Positions 1-8,108 of a stretch of 24,647 bases of DNA are shown piece after piece. Within the stretch, counting starts at the first letter, position 1. The number at the start of each line of letters is the position of its first letter. The translations under genes were made by a program, and so were the position numbers. Source of the stretch: Planctomycetota bacterium (GTDB taxonomy: Bacteria > Planctomycetota > UBA11346); assembly GCA_947440715.1 (NCBI GenBank), contig CANETI010000003.1, forward strand, positions 1-24,647, given 5' to 3'. The notes beneath the pieces were generated by a model. The model was not told the DNA's origin. It saw nothing but the letters and a program-made list of their open reading frames with translations, and made no database searches.

Positions 1-1
1 C

Positions 2-73
2 GACGCAACTGAATTACGCATCATTCGCCTCGCCGAGTGTTTAAAATTAGCTGAACTCAATCGCGCTCACTAA
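2..73 (+). CDS. C-terminal tail of an unidentified gene, cut by the window edge
   Basis: An open frame enters from the left edge and runs 23 codons to a TAA at 71-73. The visible tail is helical and charged (ending LAELNRAH) and is not recognisable as a family. The next gene starts three bases after this stop, so the two are almost certainly co-transcribed and this protein may be a partner of the nucleotidyltransferase-like protein that follows. Nothing can be said about its function from this fragment. Confidence 0.6.
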   Translation, partial: DATELRIIRLAECLKLAELNRAH

Positions 74-76
74 TAC

Positions 77-652
77 ATGACTCTTTCTCCATTCGATGAT
101 TTAGCCCGCTTCTGCGAATTATTATCCGACACCAATATTCATAACATCATCGTTGGTTCCATTGCGGCGATGCACTTTGGTGAACCACGAGCCACTATCG
201 ATATTGATTTAGTCCTCAATGCTGCGCCCGAAGACGCCGCACGCATCGCTAGTGCCTTTCGCGACGAACGTTTTTACGTACCTCCTATTTCGGTTATTGA
301 ACGTGAACTTCGACGCTCTGGTGGGCAATTTAATATTATTGATACAACCACCGGATTAAAAGCTGATTGTTACTCCGCTGATAAAGATGAGCTTGGGCAA
401 TATCAATTTGCTCATGCCATCGCTGGTGTATTAGGTACAACGCCCGTCTATTTTGCACCACCAGCTGCGGTGATTGCAAAGAAATTGCAATACCATGCGA
501 TGAGCCATCAAGATAAACATCTACGCGATATTCGCGCGATGTTGGCATTAAGTCCGGAATTGATAGATCTCGGATTTTTAGAACAATGGACCGAGACACA
601 CGGATTGTCTGTTATTTGGCGTCAATGTCGTTCGCGTGTTGGCGAAGCATAG
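77..652 (+). CDS. Nucleotidyltransferase-fold protein (DUF6036/AbiEii-like)
   Basis: 191 aa. Residues 25-46 carry a minimal nucleotidyltransferase core: VGS at 26-28, then R38, T40 and a D-I-D pair at D42/D44. This resembles the GS...DxD metal and nucleotide site of the DNA polymerase beta superfamily. The middle has the alternating strands and helices expected of the fold, and the C-terminal part (about 130-190) is helical. DUF6036-type proteins and AbiEii antitoxin-system toxins share this pattern; the substrate is usually unknown. The gene starts three bases after the stop of the preceding gene, so the pair could be a two-gene module such as toxin-antitoxin, but the partner is cut off. The fold assignment is fairly secure; the biological role is not. 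No signal peptide or membrane segment is visible, so it should be cytoplasmic. Confidence 0.75.
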   Translation: MTLSPFDDLARFCELLSDTNIHNIIVGSIAAMHFGEPRATIDIDLVLNAAPEDAARIASAFRDERFYVPPISVIERELRRSGGQFNIIDTTTGLKADCYSADKDELGQYQFAHAIAGVLGTTPVYFAPPAAVIAKKLQYHAMSHQDKHLRDIRAMLALSPELIDLGFLEQWTETHGLSVIWRQCRSRVGEA

Positions 653-675
653 ATTTTTTTGACTGACGTATGTTC

Positions 676-936
676 TTATTCCTTGGTTGGTGCTAGCTGC
701 GGTTTGCGAATCAACGTCCACATACCCAACAATTCAATCACTAAACCGGCGGCACCAGCGAAGCATAAACCAATAATAATGTGATTTGGCAACGCGGTAA
801 TTTCTTGGCCCATTAATGATACCGTCACTTCTTTGGTGCCGGATAGCTGTTCTTGATTACTGATATAAATAAATCCGGCCATACCCATGACGGCAAGTCC
901 GGTAACAACACGAATGAGTCCGCTGATAATCCGCAT
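676..936 (-). CDS. Small two-helix membrane protein, unknown function
   Basis: 86 aa from the ATG at 936. I prefer this start because an AAGGA ribosome-binding site lies about six bases upstream; a longer frame from a TTG at 990 would add 18 residues without a visible site. Two hydrophobic segments (about residues 3-25 and 51-75) flank a polar, probably extracytoplasmic loop containing KEVTVSLMGQEI; the C-terminus is short and charged. The architecture resembles small inner-membrane proteins with a periplasmic loop, but I recognise no family. It is convergent with the nucleotidyltransferase-like gene: the two stops lie about 23 bases apart and no clear terminator hairpin separates them. Confidence 0.65.
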   Translation of the reverse strand: MRIISGLIRVVTGLAVMGMAGFIYISNQEQLSGTKEVTVSLMGQEITALPNHIIIGLCFAGAAGLVIELLGMWTLIRKPQLAPTKE

Positions 937-1216
937 TGTTTTTCCTTGCCAAGTCGCTGTTGGAGTTAACGGCATAATTAAACGCGCCAAAGAACGCGCA
1001 AGCGACTAGTCGCTACTCACTGGTTTAAGGGTTGATGCAAGTGAACGGCATGGCTTAAAAGCCACACTACATGCCCTGCCCCAGAACGCTCAATCCATCA
1101 CCGACGCGAGTCGCAAGGAAAGTCCCGGTTTATACCAATGCTGTCGATGTCTGGCAGATATTACCTGGTTGAGCCGAAGCATCTCCTCGACAACCTAGGG
1201 AAAATACGGAGGTCCT

Positions 1217-1519
1217 ATGTTTGTGGTATGGGTTGATATCCAAGTGAAGCCGGAACACGTCGCGGATTTTATCGAAGCGAGTAAACTTAATCATTTGGGC
1301 ACACGGCAAGAACCTGGAAATCGACGCTTTGATGTGTTGCAAATAAATGATCAACCAACGCATTTCCGTTTATACGAAGTCTATGTCGATGAAGATGCTT
1401 TTCGCGCACATCAACAAACCGCGCACTATTTCCGCTGGAAAGAAGCGGTCGAGCCATTCATGGCGGTGAAGCGTTCGGCTGAAAAATTGACCGCCTTATT
1501 TCCGACGCCCTGGGCGTGA
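1217..1519 (+). CDS. Antibiotic-biosynthesis-monooxygenase (ABM) domain protein, LsrG-like
   Basis: 100 aa, the full length of a single dimeric alpha/beta ABM ferredoxin-like domain. The segment NHLGTRQEPGNRRFDVLQ (residues 25-42) closely matches the LsrG subgroup, where LsrG processes the phosphorylated autoinducer-2 breakdown product. YEVY and the His-rich HQQTAHYFRW segment are also typical of the family. A strong GGAGGT site precedes the ATG. No other lsr gene (lsrF, lsrK or the Lsr transporter) is visible, so the AI-2 role cannot be assumed; many ABM proteins act on other small oxygenated compounds. Its stop overlaps the GTG start of the following MFS transporter, so the two proteins are probably made together and may act on the same compound. 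Cytoplasmic. Confidence 0.8.
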   Translation: MFVVWVDIQVKPEHVADFIEASKLNHLGTRQEPGNRRFDVLQINDQPTHFRLYEVYVDEDAFRAHQQTAHYFRWKEAVEPFMAVKRSAEKLTALFPTPWA

Positions 1520-2913
1520 GCGAACCACCAATATCAGACAGTCGATCAACAGCAGTTCAGGCACAGTCCGATCGCGCTTATCAGCCAACTCCATTAATTG
1601 ATCGTTTAGTCGCACCATTTGGCGCACGCCGCTTAGTGGCTGGTCGCCCAGGTATGGGTTGGCTGCTCACTGAAGTTTCACCCGCCCAAATATGGTGCGC
1701 GTTGACCGGCGCACTATGGTTAGATGGTTATAATTTCGTGTTGTATTTGACCTTGCTCGGTGCGTCTGTTGCTGAACTCGCGTGGTTACCTTTGGTTAAT
1801 TACGGTGGCTTTGCCCTCAGCGTTTTATTTCTCGCTTTGCGTCCACCACGGAGCGATGCCAAAGCAATTTGCCTGACCTATACTTTTATCGCTCGCAGTT
1901 TATGGCTCGGTGTCGTGGCGTGGCCATTAATTGCCTGGTGGTTAGAACTAGGAACCGGGGCGATTTTAGCTGGTGTTTTTATGTCAGTGTTTTTAACCGC
2001 CTTATTTGGCAACGTCGGCGTCGCAGCATTCATGACTTGGACAGCAGCCGTCGTACCACGTGAAGAACGCGGACGATTTTTCATGTGGCGCAATCTCAGC
2101 GCCTTTGCTGCACTCACGGCCACCTTTCAAATTGTAGCCTGGTTGTGGCCAGTGGCGAGCACCGCCACGAGCAGTAATTCAGTCGAATTAGCGTGGTTAA
2201 TGGGGCTTTTTACCGCTACCACGATCTTCGTTATTTTAAGCACCTTTCCTCTCGCGTGGAGTCCAGCCATGCCACCGCGAGATGCCTCAGCAGAGCCACA
2301 TCGTCCCTTGTGGGAAACGATTCGCACCGTGCGTGGCTTTCGCAGGTTGTTGGCCATGGGCGCACTTAATACCGCAGCCATGGCCTGTCTGCTGACCTAT
2401 TTACCGCGTTTATTACATCAATTGGGCATGGAAGGGCAAACCTACGCCGCTCTGCAAGGCAACGTTCAAGTCCCATTAATGCTCGCCGGAATAATTATCG
2501 CTGGTTTTGCCTTACGTCATCTTGGTGGGGCATTTTTAATGCGTGGCACATTAATCATTACCGTCTTTGGTGATAGTTTATTTTTACTCCTCACTAGCGC
2601 TAATTTAGCCTGGCTTGCCCTGTTGTGTCTGGGTTGCGTTGGCCTTGGCCGTGGCCTAGCCTCCATCGCATGGATCGGCCGTATTCAAGAATTAGCGCCC
2701 GCACATGACACTCGATTTCCGCTGCTGCACTTGGGGATTAACGGTATTGCTGGCATGCTTGCTGGACTTGCCTTAATGATCACGGTTCCGTGGTTGGAAG
2801 CACAATATGTGGCTCAGACCATAACCCACGAACCACTGTGGTTGGTCATTGGTGCTGGTGTTCTTTTACGTTGTGGCTCACTGGTTTTAGCGCTACTGCC
2901 TACCCGTACCTAA
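1516..2913 (+). CDS. Major facilitator superfamily (MFS) transporter
   Basis: 465 aa. It starts with GTG at 1516, overlapping the stop of the preceding ABM gene in a GTGA arrangement that indicates translational coupling. After a polar, probably disordered N-terminus of about 30 residues, roughly ten to twelve hydrophobic segments follow to the end. The basic loop PREERGRFF near residue 180 resembles the cytoplasmic loop motif of MFS carriers, and a polar central loop near residues 255-270 (PPRDASAEPHRP) divides two halves. The substrate cannot be read from the sequence. Coupling to an LsrG-like protein suggests uptake or export of that protein's small-molecule substrate or product. The divergence from well-known MFS subfamilies leaves the family call somewhat less than certain. 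Confidence 0.75.
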   Translation: MSEPPISDSRSTAVQAQSDRAYQPTPLIDRLVAPFGARRLVAGRPGMGWLLTEVSPAQIWCALTGALWLDGYNFVLYLTLLGASVAELAWLPLVNYGGFALSVLFLALRPPRSDAKAICLTYTFIARSLWLGVVAWPLIAWWLELGTGAILAGVFMSVFLTALFGNVGVAAFMTWTAAVVPREERGRFFMWRNLSAFAALTATFQIVAWLWPVASTATSSNSVELAWLMGLFTATTIFVILSTFPLAWSPAMPPRDASAEPHRPLWETIRTVRGFRRLLAMGALNTAAMACLLTYLPRLLHQLGMEGQTYAALQGNVQVPLMLAGIIIAGFALRHLGGAFLMRGTLIITVFGDSLFLLLTSANLAWLALLCLGCVGLGRGLASIAWIGRIQELAPAHDTRFPLLHLGINGIAGMLAGLALMITVPWLEAQYVAQTITHEPLWLVIGAGVLLRCGSLVLALLPTRT

Positions 2914-2957
2914 TAAGCGTCATTTGAATTTCACAAATCATTCGCCACGATTACGAC

Positions 2958-3368
2958 ATGGATCAACGTACCTTATTCGTTCGCTGGTTGATCCAACTCG
3001 GTATGTGGTTGACGTGTGGTCTATTCATTATTGCCTGCTTTGCCTGGTGGCTCTTACCGGCCTATGCGCCGCGCTGGTTTGGCCAAGTTGCCGACGCTAT
3101 TCCGCTGCTCACTCGCCCGATTGCCAGTCGCCTGTATAAATATGGCGAGGCTGAATACATGATCTGTGCAGATTTACGCACCTCCGATTCAAAAAAATCT
3201 AAAGCCGCTGCTCGCAATGCCTATCATCCTTTGCATGAAGCAGCGCGGCTTTACATCCAATTATCTGAAGCCACGCCTGATGACAAAGCATTAGAAGCAC
3301 AAATGCATAGCAGTAATCGATTACGTTATGCGGTAAAAAAAGAGGTCTGGATCGATATACCGCCATAA
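2958..3368 (+). CDS. Membrane-anchored hypothetical protein
   Basis: 136 aa. One strong hydrophobic segment (about residues 10-34, rich in Trp and Leu) should act as an uncleaved N-terminal anchor. The remaining ~100 residues are soluble, Lys/Ala-rich and helical, and could form a helical-repeat or TPR-like unit (HPLHEAARLYIQLSEATP). No catalytic motif is visible. The gene lies 44 bases downstream of the MFS gene, so co-transcription is possible. A competing frame from 2924 is shorter, shows no membrane topology or domain pattern, and was not chosen. No clear ribosome-binding site precedes the ATG. Confidence 0.6.
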   Translation: MDQRTLFVRWLIQLGMWLTCGLFIIACFAWWLLPAYAPRWFGQVADAIPLLTRPIASRLYKYGEAEYMICADLRTSDSKKSKAAARNAYHPLHEAARLYIQLSEATPDDKALEAQMHSSNRLRYAVKKEVWIDIPP

Positions 3369-3402
3369 ACGACCCACTGTGATTAGCAGACCGGAACTCA
3401 AT

Positions 3403-3432
3403 CTGACTCACGCTTTGAAGCTGACTCGCGCT
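3403..3432. repeat. Two 12-bp direct repeats upstream of hflX
   Basis: CTGACTCACGCT (3403-3414) is repeated as CTGACTCGCGCT (3421-3432), with 18 bp from start to start, in the 114-nt gap before hflX. It could be a regulator-binding pair or chance; no regulator is implied by the context. Confidence 0.35.
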
Positions 3433-3482
3433 CTTGTCTCCTCAATCCCCTACGAGATTCTGTTGTTGGAGCGCCCCCACGC

Positions 3483-4886
3483 ATGACCACCAAGACTGTC
3501 CCCACGCAACAGGCAACTATTCCCGTCGTGCTAGTATTGACTGTGCATCCGGATGAACGCGATCAGGAAAAAGATCGCGAAGCAGAAATGCACAGCTTGT
3601 TGGATACGGCTGGGCGTTCGGTGGTCGCGACTTTAGTTCAGCATTTACAAAAACCTGCGCCAGGAACTTATATTGGCTCTGGAAAAGTCGAAGAATTAAA
3701 AACCTCGGTTCTCGATTCCGGTGCACAACAAGTAGTATTTGATGTGCGGCTGTCGCCACGCCAGCAACGCAACCTGGAAGAAGAAATTAGCGTTCCCGTG
3801 CTTGATTATGACGAATTAATTCTCGACATTTTCGCCCGCAATGCGCGCACAAACCAAGCCATGTTAGCGGTCGAATTAGCGCAAGCCGAATATGATAAAG
3901 CACGACTCAAGCGTCTGTGGACCCATTTAGATCGCCAAAGTGTCGGCGGGTCTTCTGGTTCAGGTTCGGGATTTAAAGCCGGCCCTGGGGAAAAACAAAT
4001 TGAAATGGACAGGCGCCAAGTGCGCAAGCGGATACAAGATTTAAAGGGTCGCTTAGCCGACATTGCTGCGCGTAAGGATCGAGCAGTTAAAACCCGCAGC
4101 GATGCCTTTAATGTCGCTTTAGTCGGATACACAAATACCGGTAAAAGCACGTTGATGAATGCGCTGACCAATGCCGAAGTGCTGGCTCAAGATCGCCTGT
4201 TTGCCACGCTTGATACGCGCACCGCCCAGTTATTCCTCGATCGTCATCACAATGTCGTCATTTCAGATACCGTCGGATTTATTCGTAAATTACCGCACAC
4301 ACTCATTGCCAGTTTCCATGCTACCCTCGCCGAAGTACGTGAAGCTGATTTGTTGCTCCACATCATCGACTCTTCGAGTCAACAAATGGAAAATCAAATC
4401 GAAGCAGTCGAAGGCGTATTAAAAACCATCAATGCCGAAGAAGTGCCGATGGTGATGGTATTTAATAAAGTTGATAAAGCCTACAGTAAAACCATTCTGC
4501 TGGCCTATCGCCGCCGGTACAAAGAATCGGTAGCCATCAGTGCGCTTAATGGCACCGGATTAGATGAACTAAAAGAACTTATTCGTTCACACATCGATCG
4601 CCGGGCACAAAAAGTAACGGTTCGTTTCACCGTCACGAATGGCGCATTGGATGCCTTTGTCCGCAGTCGCGCTCAAATCTTGGAAGAACAGTACGACGAA
4701 GACGATGCGATTTTAACCCTGGTCGCTGATGAGCGTTTATTTCAGGAATTAACCACGAACCCACAACTCGTGGTAACGCCGGTTGAAGCCGTGATCGATA
4801 AAACCACGGTCAATAAAACCACCACGAATAAATTAACCACGGCGAAAACCACGGTTGCCAAGACGGTGAAAAAAGACGTCCGGTAA
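3483..4886 (+). CDS. hflX: Ribosome-associated GTPase HflX
   Basis: 467 aa. HflX splits stalled or heat-damaged 70S ribosomes in a GTP-dependent way. The N-terminal domain (about 15-130) has the HflX features GTYIGSGKVEEL and LSPRQQRNLE. A helical linker follows, containing the Gly/Ser-rich loop GGSSGSGSGFKAGPGE (155-170). The G domain carries G1 GYTNTGKS (215-222), G3 DTVGF (262-266), G4 NKVD (328-331) and G5 SAL (353-355). The family's usual G1 is GYTNAGKS; here Ala is Thr, which keeps the P-loop. The C-terminus is unusual: residues 439-465 are a Lys/Thr repeat (TTVNK, TTTNK, LTTAK, TTVAK units) not part of the core fold. A possible GGAG site is 11 bases before the ATG. The gene is convergent with the next one. 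Confidence 0.96.
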   Translation: MTTKTVPTQQATIPVVLVLTVHPDERDQEKDREAEMHSLLDTAGRSVVATLVQHLQKPAPGTYIGSGKVEELKTSVLDSGAQQVVFDVRLSPRQQRNLEEEISVPVLDYDELILDIFARNARTNQAMLAVELAQAEYDKARLKRLWTHLDRQSVGGSSGSGSGFKAGPGEKQIEMDRRQVRKRIQDLKGRLADIAARKDRAVKTRSDAFNVALVGYTNTGKSTLMNALTNAEVLAQDRLFATLDTRTAQLFLDRHHNVVISDTVGFIRKLPHTLIASFHATLAEVREADLLLHIIDSSSQQMENQIEAVEGVLKTINAEEVPMVMVFNKVDKAYSKTILLAYRRRYKESVAISALNGTGLDELKELIRSHIDRRAQKVTVRFTVTNGALDAFVRSRAQILEEQYDEDDAILTLVADERLFQELTTNPQLVVTPVEAVIDKTTVNKTTTNKLTTAKTTVAKTVKKDVR

Positions 4887-4905
4887 ACGCCCTGCGTTCG
4901 GCTGG

Positions 4906-5505
4906 TTATGGCTTCGACCAGCCATCGAAACGATCTTCCCACTCGTCATCGTTTTCCCATGTCTTAATGGTAGACCAATAATTTAGCGCCTTACTGAGAT
5001 CTAATTTTTCGAATGAGAGTCCTTTGAACACTACCACAGGACGTCCTGGCGGTTTACCGAAACTACCAGGTGGGAAACGCCAACCGCGTATTTTGAAAAA
5101 ACCTTCTTCGCTCACTGAACCGACCCACATTTTACTAATCGGTTCACCATCTCGCTCGTCCACTAATGAACAACGCACCAATAATTCGAACTCATCAACA
5201 CCCATGGGGTAAGCCGTTTTCCATGCCGGTTTCGATTCGATAATTTGGAAAGGACAGGGATCGGTCGAATTTGAACTGCGACCGCCACGGGGATTATAAT
5301 AAACCACGAAATCAAATTCTTTTTCTAGACTCGCTTTAGTATACCCAGCCTCTGCATTGGTGCGAGCCAACGCCTCAATGTCGACGTTTTGCCACCACCA
5401 GATCGGCAGCACCCAGGGAGCTGCGTACCACAACGCCGCTAGAATAGGGATCAACACGACGATCGTCGCGATTTTGGAAGAACTGTTGTTAGTACCGGTA
5501 GACAT
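4906..5505 (-). CDS. Membrane-anchored hypothetical protein with a large extracytoplasmic domain
   Basis: 199 aa from the ATG at 5505; an extension to a CTG at 5544 would add 13 basic residues and is less likely. A polar N-terminus of about 11 residues precedes one hydrophobic segment (about 12-35), followed by WWW and a soluble domain of about 160 residues. The domain contains a pair of Cys residues (DPCPF and VRCSL) that could form a disulfide outside the cytoplasm, and is rich in Trp, Gly and Pro. I do not recognise the family. The stop lies 19 bases from that of hflX in convergent orientation; a GGCTGGT/ACCAGCC hairpin (4900-4923) spans the overlap of the 3' ends but lacks a T-run. Function unknown. 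Confidence 0.65.
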   Translation of the reverse strand: MSTGTNNSSSKIATIVVLIPILAALWYAAPWVLPIWWWQNVDIEALARTNAEAGYTKASLEKEFDFVVYYNPRGGRSSNSTDPCPFQIIESKPAWKTAYPMGVDEFELLVRCSLVDERDGEPISKMWVGSVSEEGFFKIRGWRFPPGSFGKPPGRPVVVFKGLSFEKLDLSKALNYWSTIKTWENDDEWEDRFDGWSKP

Positions 5506-5747
5506 GACAGTACTATGCCGCCTTTTTACCGCACTGACAAGCACAGGTTAGGGACTATTCGGCACCATTCGCTTGCTGATCTACACGAATCCTAACTACT
5601 CTCTCAGCACAAATTTGGCTACCATCTAAGGCAACAAACGATTCACCTGCTCAATATGAATGTGCTGGTTTCCCTTCGCTTTGCCAAAGTAATGAGGTTT
5701 CATGAACCTTGCTCACACACGGGAATGCCGTTCGAGTTGTTGCGATA

Positions 5748-7685
5748 TTACGGTTTCACCGCCCAGTGTTCATCAAAGAAATCCGTCGCCACGACGCGCC
5801 CAGGGACATCATTAGTTGGCGGTTGATCAAGACCAATGATGGCCCAATCACCAAGTTTAGGGTTCTGCAAAGAATTATTACGGTCGTTGTATTCACGCCA
5901 AGTCAGCGCGCTATTAAGCACCACATAATTCGTTGGGTTCAACGGGTTGGGATAAATCATGGCCAAGGCGTGTTCATTCGCCGAATAAGTTTTTCCACCA
6001 ATACTAATGGCTGTCGCATCCCAACTGATCGGCAATTGTTTGGCAATTTTTGCGATAACTGTATTCGACGCCGCATCGCCCCACAAGACTAAGTGGAAGC
6101 GTTTCATATCATCATCGGTGACTTCCGTATCCTTTTTCACACGCAAATCGCCGCGCATCGCACTCGCCCAACGCTCGTGAAAATGTTTTGCTTCAAAAGT
6201 CGACCAACGTTGAAAAGCCGCATTGGGTGACGTACCCGTGGGCTCAACCACTAAAAATGGCACATTATAAATATCATCGATTGGTCCCTGTTGGCCTGGG
6301 CGTTTGCGTAACCCCGTATCATCGCCCGACTGAGCCACGCTCCAGATTCCTGTACTTTTAACCAACTCCGTTCCGGCAACATTAACTTTGAGTAATTTCA
6401 CTGCCGTTCCATCAACCGTAATGACACTTCCATTTTTTAACTGCGGCCAAGAAACACGTAAGCGATTAATATTGAGCGTCGTTAGCGCCACATTTGCGCC
6501 ATCAGCCTTGGCATCAATGCGACTATCAATCCAATGTTGATCCAGGCCCAAAGCTTCAAGCCAAAACAGGCGATTATAACGCAGGTTTTGCGTCTGAAAC
6601 GACAACGTCGGTTGATGTTTAGGACGGCCAGCCACCACGGCTTCTTTGACTAAAGCCAACACCTCTTTGAGGGAATCTGGATGATATTTATGCGCCGTCA
6701 TCGGCCCGACAAAATGCTGCAATTTTTTCCCGTGCTCTGCAAAAACTGCCTTCATCACGACTGACGCTTGCGTCTGCTTATCCTGATCTCCGCTATATTC
6801 ACTGTATGGCAGACAAAATAAATTGCGCACATAGTATGGCACATCATTTACTCGCCATAAGGTTTGTTCCATTTTAGACGGCAAAGCCTCTGGTTTATAT
6901 TGCATAAATAACGCCGTCTCACTGTAGCCAGCACCAGCATGTATGGCGCAAAATAAATCGGTGTAATGACAACCAACAGAACGTGCCCCACCCCCACCCA
7001 TGCTAAATCCCATCAGCACAATGCGTTCGGAATCGATGCGATATTGACGTTGCACTTCGGCAATAACATCGACCACGTCTTGCTCGCCTGGACCTTTAAA
7101 ACCAATGCATTGGCGGCCAAAAGCGTGAACCACCAAGGAGTCATCCGGATGCACTTCGCCGACACTCGTCGCACGTTTGTGCATAAAATGTAAATCGGTT
7201 TCTTTCGAACCGCGACCATGCAACCAGACATATAATGGTGCTGGTTTTGCGAGATCTATTTTTTCTGGAATGACCATGCCATATGGTTGCGCCGAACCAT
7301 CTATCTGAGAACGGTATCCACGCACCACCAATCCCGTCTGCTGAGTCCATGGATTCGTGTCAAATTTTTCAAGTCGTTCCTTCGCTTGCTGCAGCGCCCA
7401 ATCCGCTTTCGATAGATCTTTTTTCAAGTCATAGAATTCGCCAAAGCGCAACGCAAAGTCGAGAGCCTTTACATAAATTTCCACATCTGGTGCTAGCGGT
7501 TTGCCAGCGAGGTGTTGCTTGACCAACGCCTGTAATTCCTTCACCCCACTAGTTAATCTTTGTTGATCCTGATCACTCAACGCCACACCCTTATCTGGCA
7601 CCACCCACGTAATCGGGGCATAATCTTCAGCGCTCACCACCAAGGGGAACAACAGAGCAGCAAGGGCTAACCAACGACACGACAT
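5748..7685 (-). CDS. Exported alpha/beta hydrolase, prolyl-oligopeptidase-like, with a C-terminal accessory region
   Basis: 645 aa from the ATG at 7685, where a clear signal peptide begins (MSCRWLALAALLFPLVVSAED, cleavage near residue 19). An upstream extension to 7826 would put 47 non-signal residues ahead and is rejected. Residues 25-115 are mostly helical. The hydrolase domain (about 118-390) has an oxyanion-type LHGRGS (155-160), the nucleophile elbow GFSMGG with S228, and a candidate catalytic His in MTAHKYHPD. The C-terminal ~250 residues have a beta-rich region and then a segment (EAKHFHERW, RVKKDTEVTDDD, LVLWGDAASN) that I associate with large planctomycete and verrucomicrobial esterase/peptidase-like proteins. 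The substrate is unknown; a secreted esterase or peptidase acting on polysaccharide-linked esters or peptides is plausible. Monocistronic, divergent from another exported hydrolase. Confidence 0.85.
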   Translation of the reverse strand: MSCRWLALAALLFPLVVSAEDYAPITWVVPDKGVALSDQDQQRLTSGVKELQALVKQHLAGKPLAPDVEIYVKALDFALRFGEFYDLKKDLSKADWALQQAKERLEKFDTNPWTQQTGLVVRGYRSQIDGSAQPYGMVIPEKIDLAKPAPLYVWLHGRGSKETDLHFMHKRATSVGEVHPDDSLVVHAFGRQCIGFKGPGEQDVVDVIAEVQRQYRIDSERIVLMGFSMGGGGARSVGCHYTDLFCAIHAGAGYSETALFMQYKPEALPSKMEQTLWRVNDVPYYVRNLFCLPYSEYSGDQDKQTQASVVMKAVFAEHGKKLQHFVGPMTAHKYHPDSLKEVLALVKEAVVAGRPKHQPTLSFQTQNLRYNRLFWLEALGLDQHWIDSRIDAKADGANVALTTLNINRLRVSWPQLKNGSVITVDGTAVKLLKVNVAGTELVKSTGIWSVAQSGDDTGLRKRPGQQGPIDDIYNVPFLVVEPTGTSPNAAFQRWSTFEAKHFHERWASAMRGDLRVKKDTEVTDDDMKRFHLVLWGDAASNTVIAKIAKQLPISWDATAISIGGKTYSANEHALAMIYPNPLNPTNYVVLNSALTWREYNDRNNSLQNPKLGDWAIIGLDQPPTNDVPGRVVATDFFDEHWAVKP

Positions 7686-8108
7686 AATAGTCACTTTCAA
7701 AAGACGGTGGATGAAGGGATACGGCGTAGATGCACCGGTGCTGATTGCCAGATGAATCGATGAACTGACAGCGTTGTTATTTTGGTCCTCGGTCCAAGCC
7801 CCGTCCAGTGAAATGACTTTAACCAATCAGGAAATTCCCTATCAAATTACCAGGCGAAATAACCATATCGATTCCATGGGTCGTCGGAGTCATGACAACC
7901 CAGGCGTGGCGCTCTAAATTGAAACGGTTGAAGTAGGCAAATTTCGAAACCGCTTCTCCGACAGCCGTCAGATTTTGATTGGACTAATGCTCAGTGGTTC
8001 ACCTACATTTGGCATATTGGATACCTAACATACGGTGACTGATGAGGTCGACGGCATTCACATGAAAACATTGGAAACGACGCGACAGATTTTCCGTAAT
8101 TTATTACC
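7686..8108. other. 423-nt divergent intergenic region between two exported-hydrolase genes
   Basis: This gap must hold promoters for both flanking genes, but I see no convincing -35/-10 pair, operator or hairpin. Two weak signals are present. On the - strand, 7819-7983 is open for about 54 codons, with protein-like composition but no good start; it may be a gene remnant or chance. On the + strand, a 16-codon ORF (8062-8112, beginning MKTLETTRQ) overlaps the start of the next gene by ATGA and could be a leader peptide. Neither is certain enough to call as a gene. Confidence 0.5.

Noticed and set aside
1018..1216. Riboswitch or tRNA ahead of the LsrG-like gene
   Set aside because: Only short, isolated stems are visible; nothing matches a tRNA cloverleaf or a riboswitch core I know.
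4900..4923. Terminator between hflX and the convergent gene
   Set aside because: The 7-bp stem has no T-run on either side and overlaps coding sequence of the - strand gene.
5709..6092. 127-codon + strand frame opposite the large hydrolase
   Set aside because: It is the complement of a well-supported gene with a signal peptide and catalytic motif; no domain is recognisable.
7686..7826. 47-residue N-terminal extension of the large exported hydrolase
   Set aside because: A classical signal peptide begins at the ATG at 7685; the extension would bury it and starts with TTG next to an in-frame stop.
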